Source of the DNA: Mixophyes australis
Taxonomy: Eukaryota; Chordata; Amphibia; Anura; Limnodynastidae
Length of the DNA stretch: 64,000 bases
NCBI GenBank assembly: GCA_036250195.1
Contig: JAVHZZ010000004.1
Coordinates: 147,016,729-147,080,728, forward strand
Reading direction: 5' to 3'
Shown here: positions 33,026 to 45,339 of the stretch, piece after piece
Layout: every line of letters begins with the position of its first letter
How positions within the stretch are numbered: the stretch's first letter is position 1
The notes under the pieces: generated by a model
Told to the model about the DNA's origin: nothing
Seen by the model: only the letters and a program-made list of their open reading frames with translations
Database searches by the model: none
Made by a program: the position numbers and the translations under genes

Positions 33026-34177
33026 CACTATGTGGACAAAAGTATTTGGGTGCTTGACTATTACACCAACAGGGATTGTAATGACATTCCCTCCATATTA
33101 ATGACCAACTCCATATTTATGTCATATACTTTAATATGGAGTTGGTCCCGCTTTTGAAGTGATAACAGCTTTCACTCTTCTTGGAAGGCTGGAGTGTTTC
33201 TGTGGGAATTTGTGATCATTCATTCTGTAGAGCATTTATGAGGTCAGTCACTGATGTTGGACAAGAAAGCCAGCTCGCAATCTCTGTTCCAGTTTATTTC
33301 CAAAGGTGTTCAAGGGGTTGAGGTCAGGGCTCTGTGCGGGCCAGTCAAGTTCTTCCACACCGAACTCATCAAACCATGTCTTTGTAGTCCTTGCATGTTG
33401 AAATAGAAATAGAAAAGGTCCTTCCACAAACTGTTGCCACAAAGTCGGAAGCATTGTCCAAAATTACTTAATATGTTGAAGCATTAAGATTGCCCTTCAC
33501 TGGTGTTAAGGGGCCTAGCCCAAACCCTGAAATATAGCACCATACCATTATCCTTCCTCCACCAACTTCACAGTTGACATAATGCAGTCAGACAGGTAAC
33601 ATTCTCCCGGCATCTGCCATACCCAGGCTCGTTCCATCTGAGTGCCAAATAGAGAAGCGTAATTTGTCACTAAACAGAACACGTTTCCACTGCTCCACAG
33701 TCCAGTGTCGGTGTGCTCGGCCATGGAAACTCATTTCATTAAGCTCCCGCCACACAGTTTTTATGCTTACATTAATGCCAGTGGAAGTTCGGAACTCTTC
33801 AGCTATGGAATCAGCAGAGCGTTTGCCACCATGCGCCTTAGCAGTCGTTGACCCCGGTCTGTGATTTTACGTGGTCTTCCGCATCGTGGTTGTGATGCTG
33901 TTGTTCCTAAACACTTCCACTTTCAATAATATCACTTACAGTTGACCGTGGAATATCCAGCTGGGATGAAATTTCATGAACCAGCTTATTGCAAAGGTGG
34001 CATCATATCACAGTACCACGCTTGAGTCACTGAGCTCTTCAGAAAGACCAATTTTGTATCACAAATGTTTGCAAATGGAGACTGCATGGCTGGGGGCTTC
34101 ATTTTAGTAATTCACTAATTAACAGTAATTAATTCAGTAATTAACAGAGGTAGCCAAATACTTTTGTCCATATAGTG
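33026..34177 (-). mobile_element. Tc1/mariner-type DNA transposon
   Basis: Terminal inverted repeats CACTATGTGGACAAAAGTAT and (reversed) CACTATATGGACAAAAGTAT, flanked by TA dinucleotides (33024-33025, 34178-34179). The minus strand encodes degraded Tc1 transposase: a helix-turn-helix remnant KLVHEISSQLDIPRSTVSDI (about 33990-33930) and the DDE-region motif DWPAQSPDLNPLN (about 33345-33305, canonical 'DWPxQSPDLNPIE'). At 1152 bp with multiple stops it is smaller than a typical 1.6-kb element. Confidence 0.88.
33248..33454 (-). pseudogene. Tc1 transposase C-terminal fragment
   Basis: Open stretch of 68 codons containing GVEELDWPAQSPDLNPLNTF. The usual 'NPIEhlW' has become NPLNTF, so the position of the third catalytic acid (E) is altered. 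Upstream frame blocks are separated by stops. Confidence 0.75.
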
Positions 34178-34181
34178 TATA

Positions 34182-35960
34182 TGAAAATGTGTGGAATTAC
34201 CAGATAGAATGGGAAGTGTACTGTTAAGAGAACTGTTTTCTCAGCTAATTCTTAGTTTTTATGTTTTCGTTTATTTGAGCTATTAATGATAATTGTAACT
34301 CCATAGGGATATTAGAGTGTCTTGTAACTTGAATGGTGAGCAAAAACTAGTATGAACACTTTTCCTGATACATTGCTGACTTCTAAATAAATGTGACTCT
34401 GGTCCTTCTTACTTTATAGAGGCTTATAGATCTTGATGTTTTCCACCGTACTAAGTAATCACACATTGCTGTTTCATTCATGGTAGTAATGCTAGACTAG
34501 GGACACAATACAATTACCAAATTGTATCCCCAATGACTACATTTGAACGACAGCAATATGATTTTTGCTTACTTATAATTAAATTATTGATTTATTTTCC
34601 TTTCTCAAAACTCAGGGAAGGGACAGTGTGTATTTTTCTAGAGGCCATCATTAAACATGTTAGATGCATTTGCAGACTTTTAGTATATCAGCAATTCCAC
34701 CCATGACAGTATGGTCTGTTTCGTGCCATATCTTCTTATTTTTAGTTTAAATGACCTGAGTTGATTTAAATAAACAAGAAGCTACAATTACATTTAAAGA
34801 AAATGTAATGTCATACAGTTTTCATAATTTTATGAGTACATGTGATCTATTATATTTCTGCTCTAATACCATTGGTGTTAATTCCACTTTTTATAAGTAA
34901 GACATGTAAAAATATTGTCCAATTGGAGAGCTTATGTGCCACGAAAACAACAAGAAGTTGCAATTAAGAGAAAATGTAATGTTGTACAGTTTTCATAGCT
35001 TTATGTTTCAAAATGATGGGAAGATTTGATTAGGATTTCTTTGGCACTAGCTATGAAGCTGATTGTTAGCTAGTATATTCTACAGCTTGCAAAATATATC
35101 ATCTAATCTTGCTTCTTCAGCTCTATGTCACTACAATTTGTTGTGTATGTAATAGCAGCCAGGTGCCAAACTTACTAACTGACATCATTAATATCTAGAG
35201 GGAAATTGAAAATATATTGACATAATGGCATTGTGTACTGAGCCATGTGATTCATGACTGATTTGATGTTTAGAAAATGTTTCAATCAAATAAAGCCTGC
35301 ATATTTTGTATTACTCCATTAATGCACACATGCATGTTTTATTTATTTGTTTTCTTTATAAATATTAATAGTAAACTATTAAACCTAAATCTTTCATAAA
35401 TCCACAGTGTATATAAAACAGTAACAAATAAAACACAGGCCTTACTTTTGGACAATCCCAGATACAAATTATCCTGGCGTGGTTCACTTGGTACCTGTCT
35501 CACTATTGTGATTAGCCAGCATTTTGTAAACTAAACGCTTTGCCATAGCCATCCACTACAGTATATGACACTTTTGCAAAATGAATAAAGAGTATAGCAG
35601 GTTGGGGCTAAGGCTTGGTATTCTAGCAAGGTGTTAAATCCACCAACCCCTCTAATATATCTACCATGGTCATGGGTATTTTGCAAAGTTCTTAAAGCAG
35701 CTATTTCATTTTTTTTATTTAAATCACTGTGGCAGGTTATAACAAGAATGTTATTATTAAAAATGTTCATTAATTTGTTTCTTTAGGCTGCTAGTAATGA
35801 TTTATAATTTAGCACAGTGTCTTGATTACCATGGCAACCACCAGGGAAGCCGAGAAGGCGGTGGGGTGGTACAAAGTACCGGGGCCCAGGCCCTGCACAG
35901 TCTGGTAAACAATTTTTTAAATTTTTGTACTTATATTTTAGAATTTTTTTTGTATTGTGA
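34182..35960. other. AT-rich non-coding DNA
   Basis: About 1.8 kb with no recognised gene. Two stretches (about 34795-34830 and 34965-35010) share 'aaaatgtaatgt.(a)tacagttttcata', hinting at an old local duplication. Confidence 0.45.
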
Positions 35961-35965
35961 GACGT

Positions 35966-36107
35966 GAGGGAGATTCAATTAGACGCAAGATGTCTCTGGA
36001 ACGTCCACGAGACACTTCGCAGAGGAGATTCCTTCTATAATTGCTGACCGTGTGTGTAGTGCAATATCCACGTGCCATATCGCGGGAAATTGAATCTCCT
36101 CCATATT
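35966..36107. mobile_element. Short MITE with GAGATTCAATT ends
   Basis: Left GAGGGAGATTCAATT, right (reversed) GGAGGAGATTCAATTTCC. The interior is GC-richer than its surroundings (cgcaga, cgcggg). Similar in plan to 36525-36673. Confidence 0.6.
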
Positions 36108-36524
36108 GTTACTTTCTGAATAAATTAGTTTGGAGTTTAAAATATTATGTAATTTTTTTTTATCGTCACTGAATTTATATTTAAGGGTTTTTGAGTGCCT
36201 CTTAATTTTTACTGTGTATTTATCTTTGTATGGGGTTGCAGAGCCCCTAGAGGCAGCCATTTCTCTTATGTACTTACAATTGTGTTTCATTATCTGACCA
36301 TTTCCAAACATATAGGTATCTGTGATTATTTTTATCAAGCATATTTTGCTTGTTATATAATTATATACTGCGTGATCTGTACTGTGTTCACTAATTATTT
36401 TCCACATTTCATGTACATTTTCCAAACAGGTCCCAACATTCCAGGATCCATACAAGAATCCAGTACCAGGTTGTGAAAGCTGCAATAACAGGTAGGTGAG
36501 AGCAACACCATTTTAATACATAAT

Positions 36525-36673
36525 GGGGGGAATTCAATTGCTGGCAATGTGGCGCGCAGACATCGCACAGCACACATTGCCTTCAATTACGGTAGAAATT
36601 TCTGCCAAAATCTGCACCGTGAAGTATCTCACGGATGTTTCGGAGACACTCTGCGGCTACTTGAATTCCCCCC
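36525..36673. mobile_element. Short MITE with GGGGGGAATTCAA ends
   Basis: Left GGGGGGAATTCAATTGC and right TTGAATTCCCCCC form a terminal inverted repeat of about 13 bp. The interior contains CGC-rich motifs. Target duplication is unclear. Confidence 0.7.
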
Positions 36674-36679
36674 ATGTCC

Positions 36680-38080
36680 TGTGTAAAAAGGCGCAGCCAC
36701 AGCCTATGTTTTCCACACCTCCAGCACTATGTGGTCACGCCCCTTTTGACGCCTGTAGAATGCCTCTCTGAGCTCTGTCTGCTCCGTGTACTGTAAAAGC
36801 CTCCCCTTCCTATGCCCCTCTGCCTTTACATGACATGCTGAAAGATGTGAGCCTAGCCTGTGTCTGTGTAGACATAGTTAACACTTCTCCTAAGATCTGT
36901 TCACTATGAATATGTTTTTCTGCAAATTTTAAGGTTTTTCTATAGGTTATACTGCATGTAAATTAGCATAGCATACTGACTACGGTAATATGTCTTTGAA
37001 AATGTTGTGCTGGATAGCTATTTATGATTAGGAGACTTAAATCTATTACTTGGCTATTAATTTTGACTTCAGTGTTTATCCTTCAAGAATTTATTTTTAT
37101 GTTTAAACTTGTAACAATGTAATGTTGGAAAAATAACCTTGATAGATTCATTCTCAGATTTTTCAAATTTTCTGTATTTTATATGTTGTAATAAATTTGA
37201 TCACATTTTTAAATATGGGGAACATGGTATATATTTTTATTGTTGACCACTCTTTCTCTATCCTTTTACTGTCTGTACCCTATCTAATTTCTTTGTTCAA
37301 TTTTTAGTGAGTTTGCGTTCCCATTTGGGTAGCTGCGCAGTGTGTCACTTATTGAAGGACGCCTAACATCACCCTAAAGTGTCTGTGGTTCCCTTATCTA
37401 CTTAACACTCTGTATCATATAAAAAGAAAATAGTTCATCTTACCCTAATAAAAAGAAAATATTAAGCAGAGCCAAGAACAAAAGAATCAAATGTAGAGAA
37501 AATATAGAGCAAGAAGTTTAATTCTAAAACAGCGCTTTACAGCTATTCATGACATAGCCGAAATTGTACTTTAATAATTAAATACATAGGGACTGATGCA
37601 GAGTAGAATGTACTCCAATTTGTGCATATGTGCGTGAAATCAGTTGGCACATGCCCAGAAAATGGGTGCATGCATATACAGAGTATATAAAATATTAATA
37701 TATATAATACAAAATATTCAGAGTTGCGCTATTCTGGCATTTATGCCTGCCTGCACTTGGTAAGGCGTGATGGGGTATGTAAGGGCCATGCAAACACAGG
37801 CTGAGTACACTAAAGGCACAAATGTGGCTCATGCAGACCTGCAGAAACACACATATACGTCTGTTAGGAGGTAAATGTTTTGCACAGCTCTGAGGCAGGA
37901 GCAAATATACACTGATGGTGACTTACTGTAACTCGGGTGCATATGCTGCTGACTTTAATTGTTAGTTCAGCAATACAGATTTTTTTCAGAAAGGCAATTT
38001 CCATATGCAGTGCACATGGAAATTGCACATAAAATGGTGAAGTCTGCAAGAGCCCAAAATTTGATATATTCTTATGAAAG
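36680..38080. other. Non-coding DNA
   Basis: AT-rich; no element recognised. Short frames at 37695-37904 and 37864-38103 have no family features. Confidence 0.45.
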
Positions 38081-38090
38081 TAGTTTAGAG

Positions 38091-38222
38091 CAGGCCTGGC
38101 CAACCAGTGACTCTGCAGGTGTTGAGAAAATACAAGCCCCAGACTGTTTTGTCAGTAGACAGCCAGCTGACAGGGTATGCTAGTTCCACAACACCTGGAC
38201 AGCAACAGATTGGCCAGGCTTG
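38091..38222. mobile_element. 132-bp hAT MITE (CAGGCCTGGCC ends)
   Basis: Ends CAGGCCTGGCC and (reversed) CAAGCCTGGCC. Flanks GTTTAGAG (38083-38090) and GCTTAGAG (38223-38230) match 7 of 8. Non-coding. Confidence 0.8.
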
Positions 38223-38330
38223 GCTTAGAGAATCAGAGATGCTAAAACTAAATGTAGGATAGGCACACTTCAGAGACTTATTTTATACCCACATGCAAAC
38301 TTAAATTTTAGTTTCCAGAGCATGATATTT

Positions 38331-38592
38331 CATACTTGTTCGCTCTTCTGGAATGTCTGGGAGACTCCCAAAATCCAGGTAGGTTTTTAAGACTACCTGG
38401 AGAGCCGGCGATTCTCCTGCATCCTGCCAACTTCATAGTGAAGTAGGCAGGATGGGGACCTCTATGATGCAGTCCCCACTTTGAGTGGGGGTCTAATGAT
38501 GCAATCCGCAGCACTCTGCACCCCTAAGTACTGCCAGTTTACCTCCCCTTTGTGATCTACCAGAAAGTAAAAATGAAAAATCGGTAAGTATG
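38331..38592. mobile_element. hAT MITE, CATACTTG family, diverged copy
   Basis: Ends CATACTTGTTC and (reversed) CATACTTACCGA. Flanks TGATATTT and TGATATTC (7 of 8). The interior 'ggaatgtctgggagactccc' corresponds to the left arm of the copies at 44063, 47176 and 59176. Confidence 0.75.
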
Positions 38593-38609
38593 TGATATTC
38601 TAATAAGAT

Positions 38610-38963
38610 TTAAAACAACTTTCCATCCATAGGATCTCTTAGAGGACCACTGTCTTCTAAAGAAACAGTGGTCCTGGCTGATTTACTGGCTATTGTTGCA
38701 TCCACTTTTTGAAATGAACTCCATTTCTGTGACCCTTTATCATTGTTTTTAATCTTTTCTTTTTTTTTCTTTCGGTCAGACTGAGACTTTTCCACTTGAT
38801 CCCACTCTTTTTCATTTAAATCCATTACAAGCTGGTGCATGGGGATAACTCTGTTTTTACTACAATCATCAAAGAGGGAATTCTGAACTGCAGTGGAAAT
38901 TGATGTTTTATTCATTCCCACGGATTTATATATCTGCCAGAGCAAAATGTCCACTTTATCCAC
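38610..38963 (-). pseudogene. DIRS-like retrotransposon ORF1 (Gag) fragment
   Basis: A 117-codon minus frame contains HQLVMDLNEKEWDQVEKSQ and, after a Lys-rich stretch, KVDATIASKSARTTVSLEDS then GPLRDPMDGK. The order 'EW...P', 'PKVDAPxAxLxRxTxLPxED', 'LKDPMDRK' is characteristic of vertebrate DIRS-like ORF1 proteins. The 5' and 3' parts of the element are not recognised nearby; a (TA)n run lies upstream on the minus strand. Identification rests on the motif series only. Confidence 0.55.
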
Positions 38964-39013
38964 ATTCAGTAATCTGGCTTTTCTTTAATTTTCCCAGATT
39001 CACTACTAGAGGG

Positions 39014-39016
<3 letters not shown>

Positions 39017-39075
<59 letters not shown>
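39017..39075. repeat. (TA)n microsatellite
   Basis: About 29 uninterrupted AT dinucleotides. Confidence 0.95.
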
Positions 39076-39078
<3 letters not shown>

Positions 39079-39529
39079 GATATTTTTTAAAGGGTCCAAT
39101 TCTGACTGGGAGTATCAGTCCTCTAACCCATACTTATCTGCTCTCATCACCTCCTATATAGCATGTAAATCCCTTTTAGTCATATTTATTTTGTCATCCA
39201 GACTATTGTCTCCTTGCATTGCTCAAGGGGTTGAGAATTACTTCCTTGAGTCTAGGAATTACATGTTAAACAAAAGAACACATCATAGACAGCAGATAAT
39301 GGCTTGTGACTGACTCCAGAGACCCTATGCTCTGGGTGTTACTTTCTTTCTTCCCCTTCACAGTCTCTATAAGAGTACTGATATTGGAAGAGTATTGCTA
39401 AATCGATAACTCAACTAAAATCTATTAAAAAAAACACCACTAGATTAGTGGATTACCTATAGCAGGGGCTCTTCGGCTGTTTGGGGTTGGACTCAGGCTT
39501 CATCCTGTTGGAAATACTCCTGTAATTAT

Positions 39530-40680
39530 TTATTATCATTATTATGGATTTGTAAGGCACCACAGTTCTCTGCAGTGCCGTACAAAACGGTGAAAACAGG
39601 GAAAAAAACAAGGACAGACATTAAACAAGGACATACAAGGCAGAAAGAAAAATGCAGAAATTAAAACAAAGGGTATGGAGGACCCTGCTCATTAGTGAGC
39701 TTACATTCTAAGTGGAAGAGGGCACAGCTGAAAAAAGAGGAGCAAGTGTGGCTTAGAACGGAGATTGGCACAGCTGAGAGGGTGTATTAATGTGAATAGT
39801 ATCATCAGGTACAAGTTAAGCTTTAAAAAGGAGATGAATTTTTAGAAAGCGTTTAAAGATTTGAAGGCGTAAGAAAGCTCAATTAGGCATGGTAGGGAAA
39901 AGTGGGGAGCAGCACTAGAGAAGTCTTGTAGGCGAGAGTGAGAGGTGGTTATCAGAGACAAGACAAGTCGCAGGTCAGAGGTAGATCTAAGAAGGCGGAA
40001 GGGAGAGTATTTTGATATGAGATTCGATATGTATAAAAGAGTGTTGTTGTTGAGGACTTTGTAGGTGTGGGTCAGTAATTTGATTTGGATTCTAGAGGAC
40101 ACAAGGTACGCCAGTGTAGGGATTTGCAAAGTGGTGCAGCAGATGTGGAGCAGTGAGAGAGGAAGATCAGTCTTGCAGCAGCATTTAGGATTAATTGAAA
40201 TGTGGATATATGGGTGTCAGGAATGACAGATAGAAAGAGGTTCGAATAGTCAAGACTGGAGATGATGAGAGAAGGGATAAGAGTTTTGGTAGCAGGTTGA
40301 GTAAGAAAATGGCATATTTTGGCAATGTTTTTAAGGTGGATTTGACAGGACTGGGAGAGAGTGTGGATGTGAGAAATAAAGCACAGGGTGGAGTCAAGTG
40401 TTACACCCAGGCAGCGGGCTTGGGAGACTGAGGAAATTGTGGTGTTATTAACAGTGAAGAAGATTTGAGGGGAGGTGGTGATTCTGGCATGAGGGTAGAT
40501 AATTTGCTTTGTTTTGGATATGTTGAGCTTTAGATGGTGCTGGAACATCCATGTGGAGTTGAAAGACAGTTGTGCTTCATTTGCAGTGCCAGGGGAGGTT
40601 CCATGGAACAAGGATCGCTTGCTAGTCATTCTGAGGGATTCTAGTGATTCTGAGTTCCTGTCTGCAATGTTCTCCATAGT
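39530..40680 (-). mobile_element. L2-like LINE fragment
   Basis: The minus strand encodes the C-terminal half of a LINE RT in two frames. The 3' end at about 39530 carries TTATTA-type short repeats and 'gtaaggcaccacagttctctgcagtgccgtac', as in related LINE tails. The 5' end is truncated. A further fragment of the same type is at 21285-21990. Confidence 0.8.
39842..40677 (-). pseudogene. L2-like LINE reverse transcriptase C-terminal half
   Basis: Frame 40677-40072 contains STWMFQHHLKLNISKTKQII, ARCLGVTLDSTLCFISHIH, TLIPSLIISSLDYSN, LILNAAARLIF and LHWRTL: the thumb and connection motifs 'WMxxNxLKLNxxKTE', 'LGVxxDxxLxFxxHI', 'SRLDYCNxL', 'NAAARLI', 'LHWLPV' of L2-type LINEs. It then shifts to frame 40129-39842 with KLLTHTYKVLNNNTLLYISN and SAAPHFSLPCLIELSYAFKS. 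There is at least one frameshift, and the catalytic palm is absent. Confidence 0.82.
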
Positions 40681-41099
40681 GATGTTCTATAACCCAAGAC
40701 ATGCTTGCACACCATTTTCAAATTTAGCTTCAAAATACATATTTCCTTGGGTTTGTTACCACATGTAGCAATTAGAGGACCTTGTGTAGCCAGCCTCCTC
40801 AGCTTGCACAACCAGGAATGCATCATCCTGACCATTTAAAGCAGGTAAGCCAGCAAAAAAATAACAAACTGCTACATGTCCTCTCTAACTTCAGCTAAAG
40901 GCAGGAAAATACAAAGGGGAAGGGGAGATGCTGCACACTATACTAACGGAGTGTATTTCTAATTTCCTGTCGTACCTAAACCCTAAAGGGGCCTAACCTA
41001 TTGTAATGACTGCCATAGAGGATGGAGAGGAAAGAAAATTAGGATGTTGTTTTTTTTATGTCTACATACCTGCATAGTGTGTGTAAAGTTCGTTTTGTC

Positions 41100-41950
41100 C
41101 AATGCGATTATTGTGGTTCCAGCGCACAAAGAGATTTAATAGCAAAAGATAGCAGGATTTACAGCAAGCCATGCTTAAGCATAAAAGATATAACAATAAA
41201 CAGGAAAGTATAAACCCAATACATTACATTATGCCAGCGCTCCCTGGGCCCAGGTCCATGTTCATCTTTGTAGTCAGGAAAGGAGATTTGCAGTGGCCCA
41301 GGAGCTGGTTTATATGTAGTTTGAATGAACATAAACAGTGATGATGTCACAGATAACACTAAGCAAGCTCTTCATTGGTCCAGGGTTAATGATGTTCCAA
41401 TAGACTGCTTGTCATAGGTCAGTTCATTTGATCTTCTCCAAGGGTGGGGGGAAACTACCCCCAACTGTTGCTTACATGTCTTTCCATTGAATAACCCATT
41501 TAAACTGACCCATAAACAAAGTACTTTTGAGTATTAATCTCATATTGCTCATAACTTGCGACCGCTAGATGCGATAGCTACTCTGTTGAAACCGGGTCAA
41601 TACTGGTGAAATAAACTTTAATATGAAACCAAACTCTTTACCTTTTAGAGGACCTGAACCATAAGTACCTTAATTTTAATATTATCTATATAGTTAAACT
41701 CTAATACAATGTACTAATGAATAAATGTGGATTGGAATCTTAATAAATGTGTACTATTTACAAGTGTAAGTGCGAATTTAAATTTGTGTGTTATTAACCC
41801 GTACAATTGCGTTATTACACGTGGTGAACTAATCGCAATCACACGGTAAAACAATAGTAATCAATTTAGTTTACTTCATCCAATTATTTGACTTCCACAT
41901 GTGCCTCTTCAGATTTCTTTTATTTAGTGGAGGTTTCTCCCAAGAGCACA
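41100..41950 (-). repeat. LTR-like repeat, copy 1 (minus)
   Basis: On the minus strand it contains, in order, a 'gttgtaccaat'-like segment, 'tgacctatgacaagcag', 'ctggaccaatgaagag', a TATA-like run and 'tgtgcgctggaaccacaataatcg', matching the layout of the copies at 42945-43775 (plus) and 61690-62490 (minus). No coding part is present. LTR identity is inferred from promoter and polyadenylation-like elements in fixed order. Confidence 0.45.
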
Positions 41951-41999
41951 AAATAAGTGTGCACCTTCTTATGAGCAAGGTGTACAATTTAGGTGCACT

Positions 42000-42940
42000 G
42001 GTGTACAGCCAAGGCATTTTGTGCTGCACATCATGTGCATATTGAAATAGATGTTGACAGGTTTTTTTTTAGAACAGTGTTGTGTTGAGAGAGAACATTT
42101 TATCATTGGGCAAAAGTACTATAACTAATGCTGTAAATAACATATTCTTATGTGCAATTCAATTATTATTTGACTGGAGTCTCCTAATTCTACAAAAGGT
42201 TATTTGATTATTGTGTCCGAAGCACGAGGCTGCCTAGTTATAGCTGCTTATAGTGCGGAGTTACTAATAATTGACCTTCTTGCAAGCGAAGCAGAGCAAA
42301 TTGCAGATGGAGAAATGCTTGCTGAACTTCCAGAACAAAATGGGTCCTATGATGCTATTAATGCAATAGTACCTAATTTGTCATGTACCCTTGAAAGTGT
42401 GCATGCGAGATTGAGCAAGGGATACAGAGCATATGAATTGCTCTAGTCAAGGGGAAGGTAAGCTGATTCATATCTTCTTTATGCAGAAATGATAGTCACT
42501 AGGTATGCAGAAGATGGTAGTTAACAGATTGATAGCCTTTCATAAAATGACAAACTATGTTACGCTACAAGAACCAAAAGGTTTGCATTAGCTGATTTTA
42601 GTAGTTTAATATCACACAGACACTTTAAAGCCAGTGCAGTCTCTAGCCCAGTCTATTACCTTTTAATAGCTGTGTCATCCACTGTTTTTTTTTTCTTGTG
42701 CTGCGTGTGCACATTACATATAATCTCTCTTGATTCAGCACTACTACCAGTCTCCCAACATTTAAAAAATAAAAAATATGACAAAATCGAAAATAATATG
42801 CTGCTAGGCAAACACTGGCACATGAGTGTGTCGCATCACATTACATTTGAATGCCCAAATCATGGCCTCTGTTAATGGTAAGGCAATGGTCATGGATCAC
42901 AAACACTGGCAAAGGCCCACTAACAAGAATCAGGTGTTAC
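42000..42940. other. Non-coding DNA between LTR-like copies
   Basis: No recognisable retroviral or transposon protein. Frames at 42204-42446 (80 codons) and 42672-42875 lack family motifs. Confidence 0.4.
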
Positions 42941-42944
42941 AAGC

Positions 42945-43775
42945 AGTGTATATGGCTTGTCGAATTCAGATAATTGGATATGGTAATTTCAAATTAATAT
43001 CTATCAATCTGATTGTCTATGTCAGAAATTATGTGAATAGCACGCTACGGCGTGCAGGGGCGTAATCAACCGCAACACGTGCAAACACTTATACACACAT
43101 TTACACGAACACATACTTTTGTAATTAGCTCACATTAGAAGTAGTTGCAACACATAGTTATTTGTACTGAAATATAGCAGAGTTTTTGGTGAAATATTAT
43201 AATGTTATATACATGTTCATAAGATCTAAGGTTCTGGTCACAGGAAACATTCTAATCCGCAGACGTGTGGTGCAATCGCCGAAAGGATCGCACCTTGCGT
43301 ATGCGAGTTATGGATGATAGGGAATAAATGATCATGTATGGTATTGTGTGTGTAATGCTAATAGACCAGTTTGAACTAGTTCTTGGTGGGAAGATTAAGT
43401 ATGCATCTTCTGGAGAGCTGACCCCCACCCTTGGATGGCATTGTTTGAACTGGCCAATGACCTGCATTACACTGGACCTTCCTGAAGCCTGAACCTATGG
43501 AAACATGCCAAATCATCTGTATTGTTTTCACTGTATCACTGACTGTATATAAAGTTTAAAGGGGTTCTGGGACCAGTATTCAGTCTCTCTGACCACAGAC
43601 TTCAGGACTGAATGACTGTATACTGGATCCAGGGCGCCTGTTAAGTAACGGCTATACTTATTTTATTTGGATTGTTACTCTGCTACTTTTTGCTAACAAA
43701 TCACATTGTGCTTTGGAACCACATCACTGGAAGTGGACAATAGTTATTGGATAGCGACTAGACGCTCATAACAGG
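42945..43775 (+). repeat. LTR-like repeat, copy 2 (plus)
   Basis: Closely follows the reverse complement of 61690-62490: 'gcacgctacggcgtg', 'tgcaacacatagttattt', 'tatggatgatagggaataaa', 'gagagctgacccccaccc', 'ggaccttcctgaagcctg', TATA-like 'ctgtatataaag' at about 43544, 'ctggatccagggcgcctg', 'taagtaacggct' and a terminal 'ttattggatagcgac'. The arrangement (TATA box, then about 200 bp to the end) is like a retroelement LTR of about 800 bp. Confidence 0.55.
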
Positions 43776-44062
43776 CTCCAGGTAGGACAAAGATCATATT
43801 CAAGGAAATGCGAGAAAACATTTAAAAGAGCATCAGTATGTCTTCTTTAGATAAAGAATATTTTACAAGATGAATCCAAAGCGATCCTACCAACAATAGA
43901 AAAACAGAAGTCTTCTAAAGATCAGTTTCTTGGTAATAGGATCAGATACAATTGTTTAGAATGTCACAATAGGCCTATGATGAACATACATTTCTATTGG
44001 TGCAAGGATAAGAGATGTCAATTCCTGTAAGAGAGGTATTCTGTTAGAAAGCCTCACTATGT

Positions 44063-44354
44063 CATACTTGCCAACTGCCCCGGAATGTCCGGGAAACTCC
44101 CGAAATTCGGGTAGGTCTCCCGGACTCCCGGGAGAGCAGGCAAATATCCCGCAAACGACATCTTGCTGTCAAAATGTTGTGGGTCCCGGTGATTCGCATC
44201 ATTTTGTCCCCGCCCCCGCGACACAAACTGCATTTTGTCACAGGAGCGGGGCCAAAATGATGCGATTCACCGCGCCCCGCCCCTCCTGCCCTCCAACCAT
44301 GCCCCCCTGCCTGGGTCTCTCCCAGAAAGAAGTTTAAAAAGGTTGGCAAGTATG
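44063..44354. mobile_element. hAT MITE, CATACTTGCC family, copy A
   Basis: Ends CATACTTGCCAAC and (reversed) CATACTTGCCAACC, flanked by the perfect 8-bp duplication CACTATGT (44055-44062, 44355-44362). GC-rich, with nested inverted repeats ('ccggga', 'tcccgg') forming a long hairpin. Confidence 0.92.
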
Positions 44355-44364
44355 CACTATGTTT

Positions 44365-45330
44365 GTCGGAGCATGATGACTTAACCTTGTGTGTGAGCTA
44401 GCAGAAAAAACTGGCAGAGTAGATGCTACTTGCTACTGTGTGATCCTGGCAAACAGTAACCTATATGGCAGTGCTTGACCAGGTAGATATCACAGTAAAA
44501 ATAGGCATTGATGAGGTACCTCATCTACAGTGCCATACATAGTCTTAATATGTCACTTCACTATTGATATCTTGAACCTGCACTAATGGATTAGAAAAAC
44601 ATGATTTAATTTGGGAGCTGATGAAAGAACAGGCATCAGCTGGTCAGTTATTAGAAACAGGTGATAAAAATAAGCACAGAAAATCTCTATTGTTTAGGCT
44701 TATGTCACATCGACATTTAGAGAATGCCATGTTTTGAAAATGTAAGTTTCTGAAGCTTGGAATCAGTCCATTAGTGACAGACGATATTGAATGGGGAACA
44801 ATGTTCCTTTTCACACAAAAAGTAGCTCCTCATTTTAAAAGCATATGGTTGCAGAGTTTCGTTATTTTGTATGGGATATAGGGATTTATTTAACAAGCAG
44901 TAAAAAGCCAGAATACTGGCATAAACGCAGACAAAAGGCTCTTTCACAGTGTTTTTAATTTTTTTTCTATTCATTTAATTATTCAATTTTTCTCTATTTA
45001 AGGGAATTTTTAATTTTAATTTTAGGGTTAACAAATCGGAGATTTCTCCAGCCTTAAATCAGGAGTAAGCAGCACTAGGCAATTTATAAAGTTGCGAAAA
45101 GCTTTGCCACAATCGTTACCTTAATACCACTGCTGCTAAGTACTGAGACCTCCATAGAGAACCATAAGATAATGGATAAAATGGAGCAATATTCATTAAA
45201 TTAATAATAATTAAATTATTATTTAACTTACCTGTTCTGATTGTACCAAAGCTCTGGAAAAAAAAAATTATTGTGAGCCACAGCACATTTAAGCAAGTCA
45301 GTGTTAGTGTTGCAGGTTTCTCTATATTAC
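44365..45330. other. AT-rich non-coding DNA
   Basis: Nothing recognised. Confidence 0.45.
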
Positions 45331-45339
45331 AAATATCTG

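Noticed and set aside
35979..36485. 168-codon minus-strand frame
   Set aside because: It runs through a MITE (35966-36107) and unrelated flanking DNA and shows no domain.
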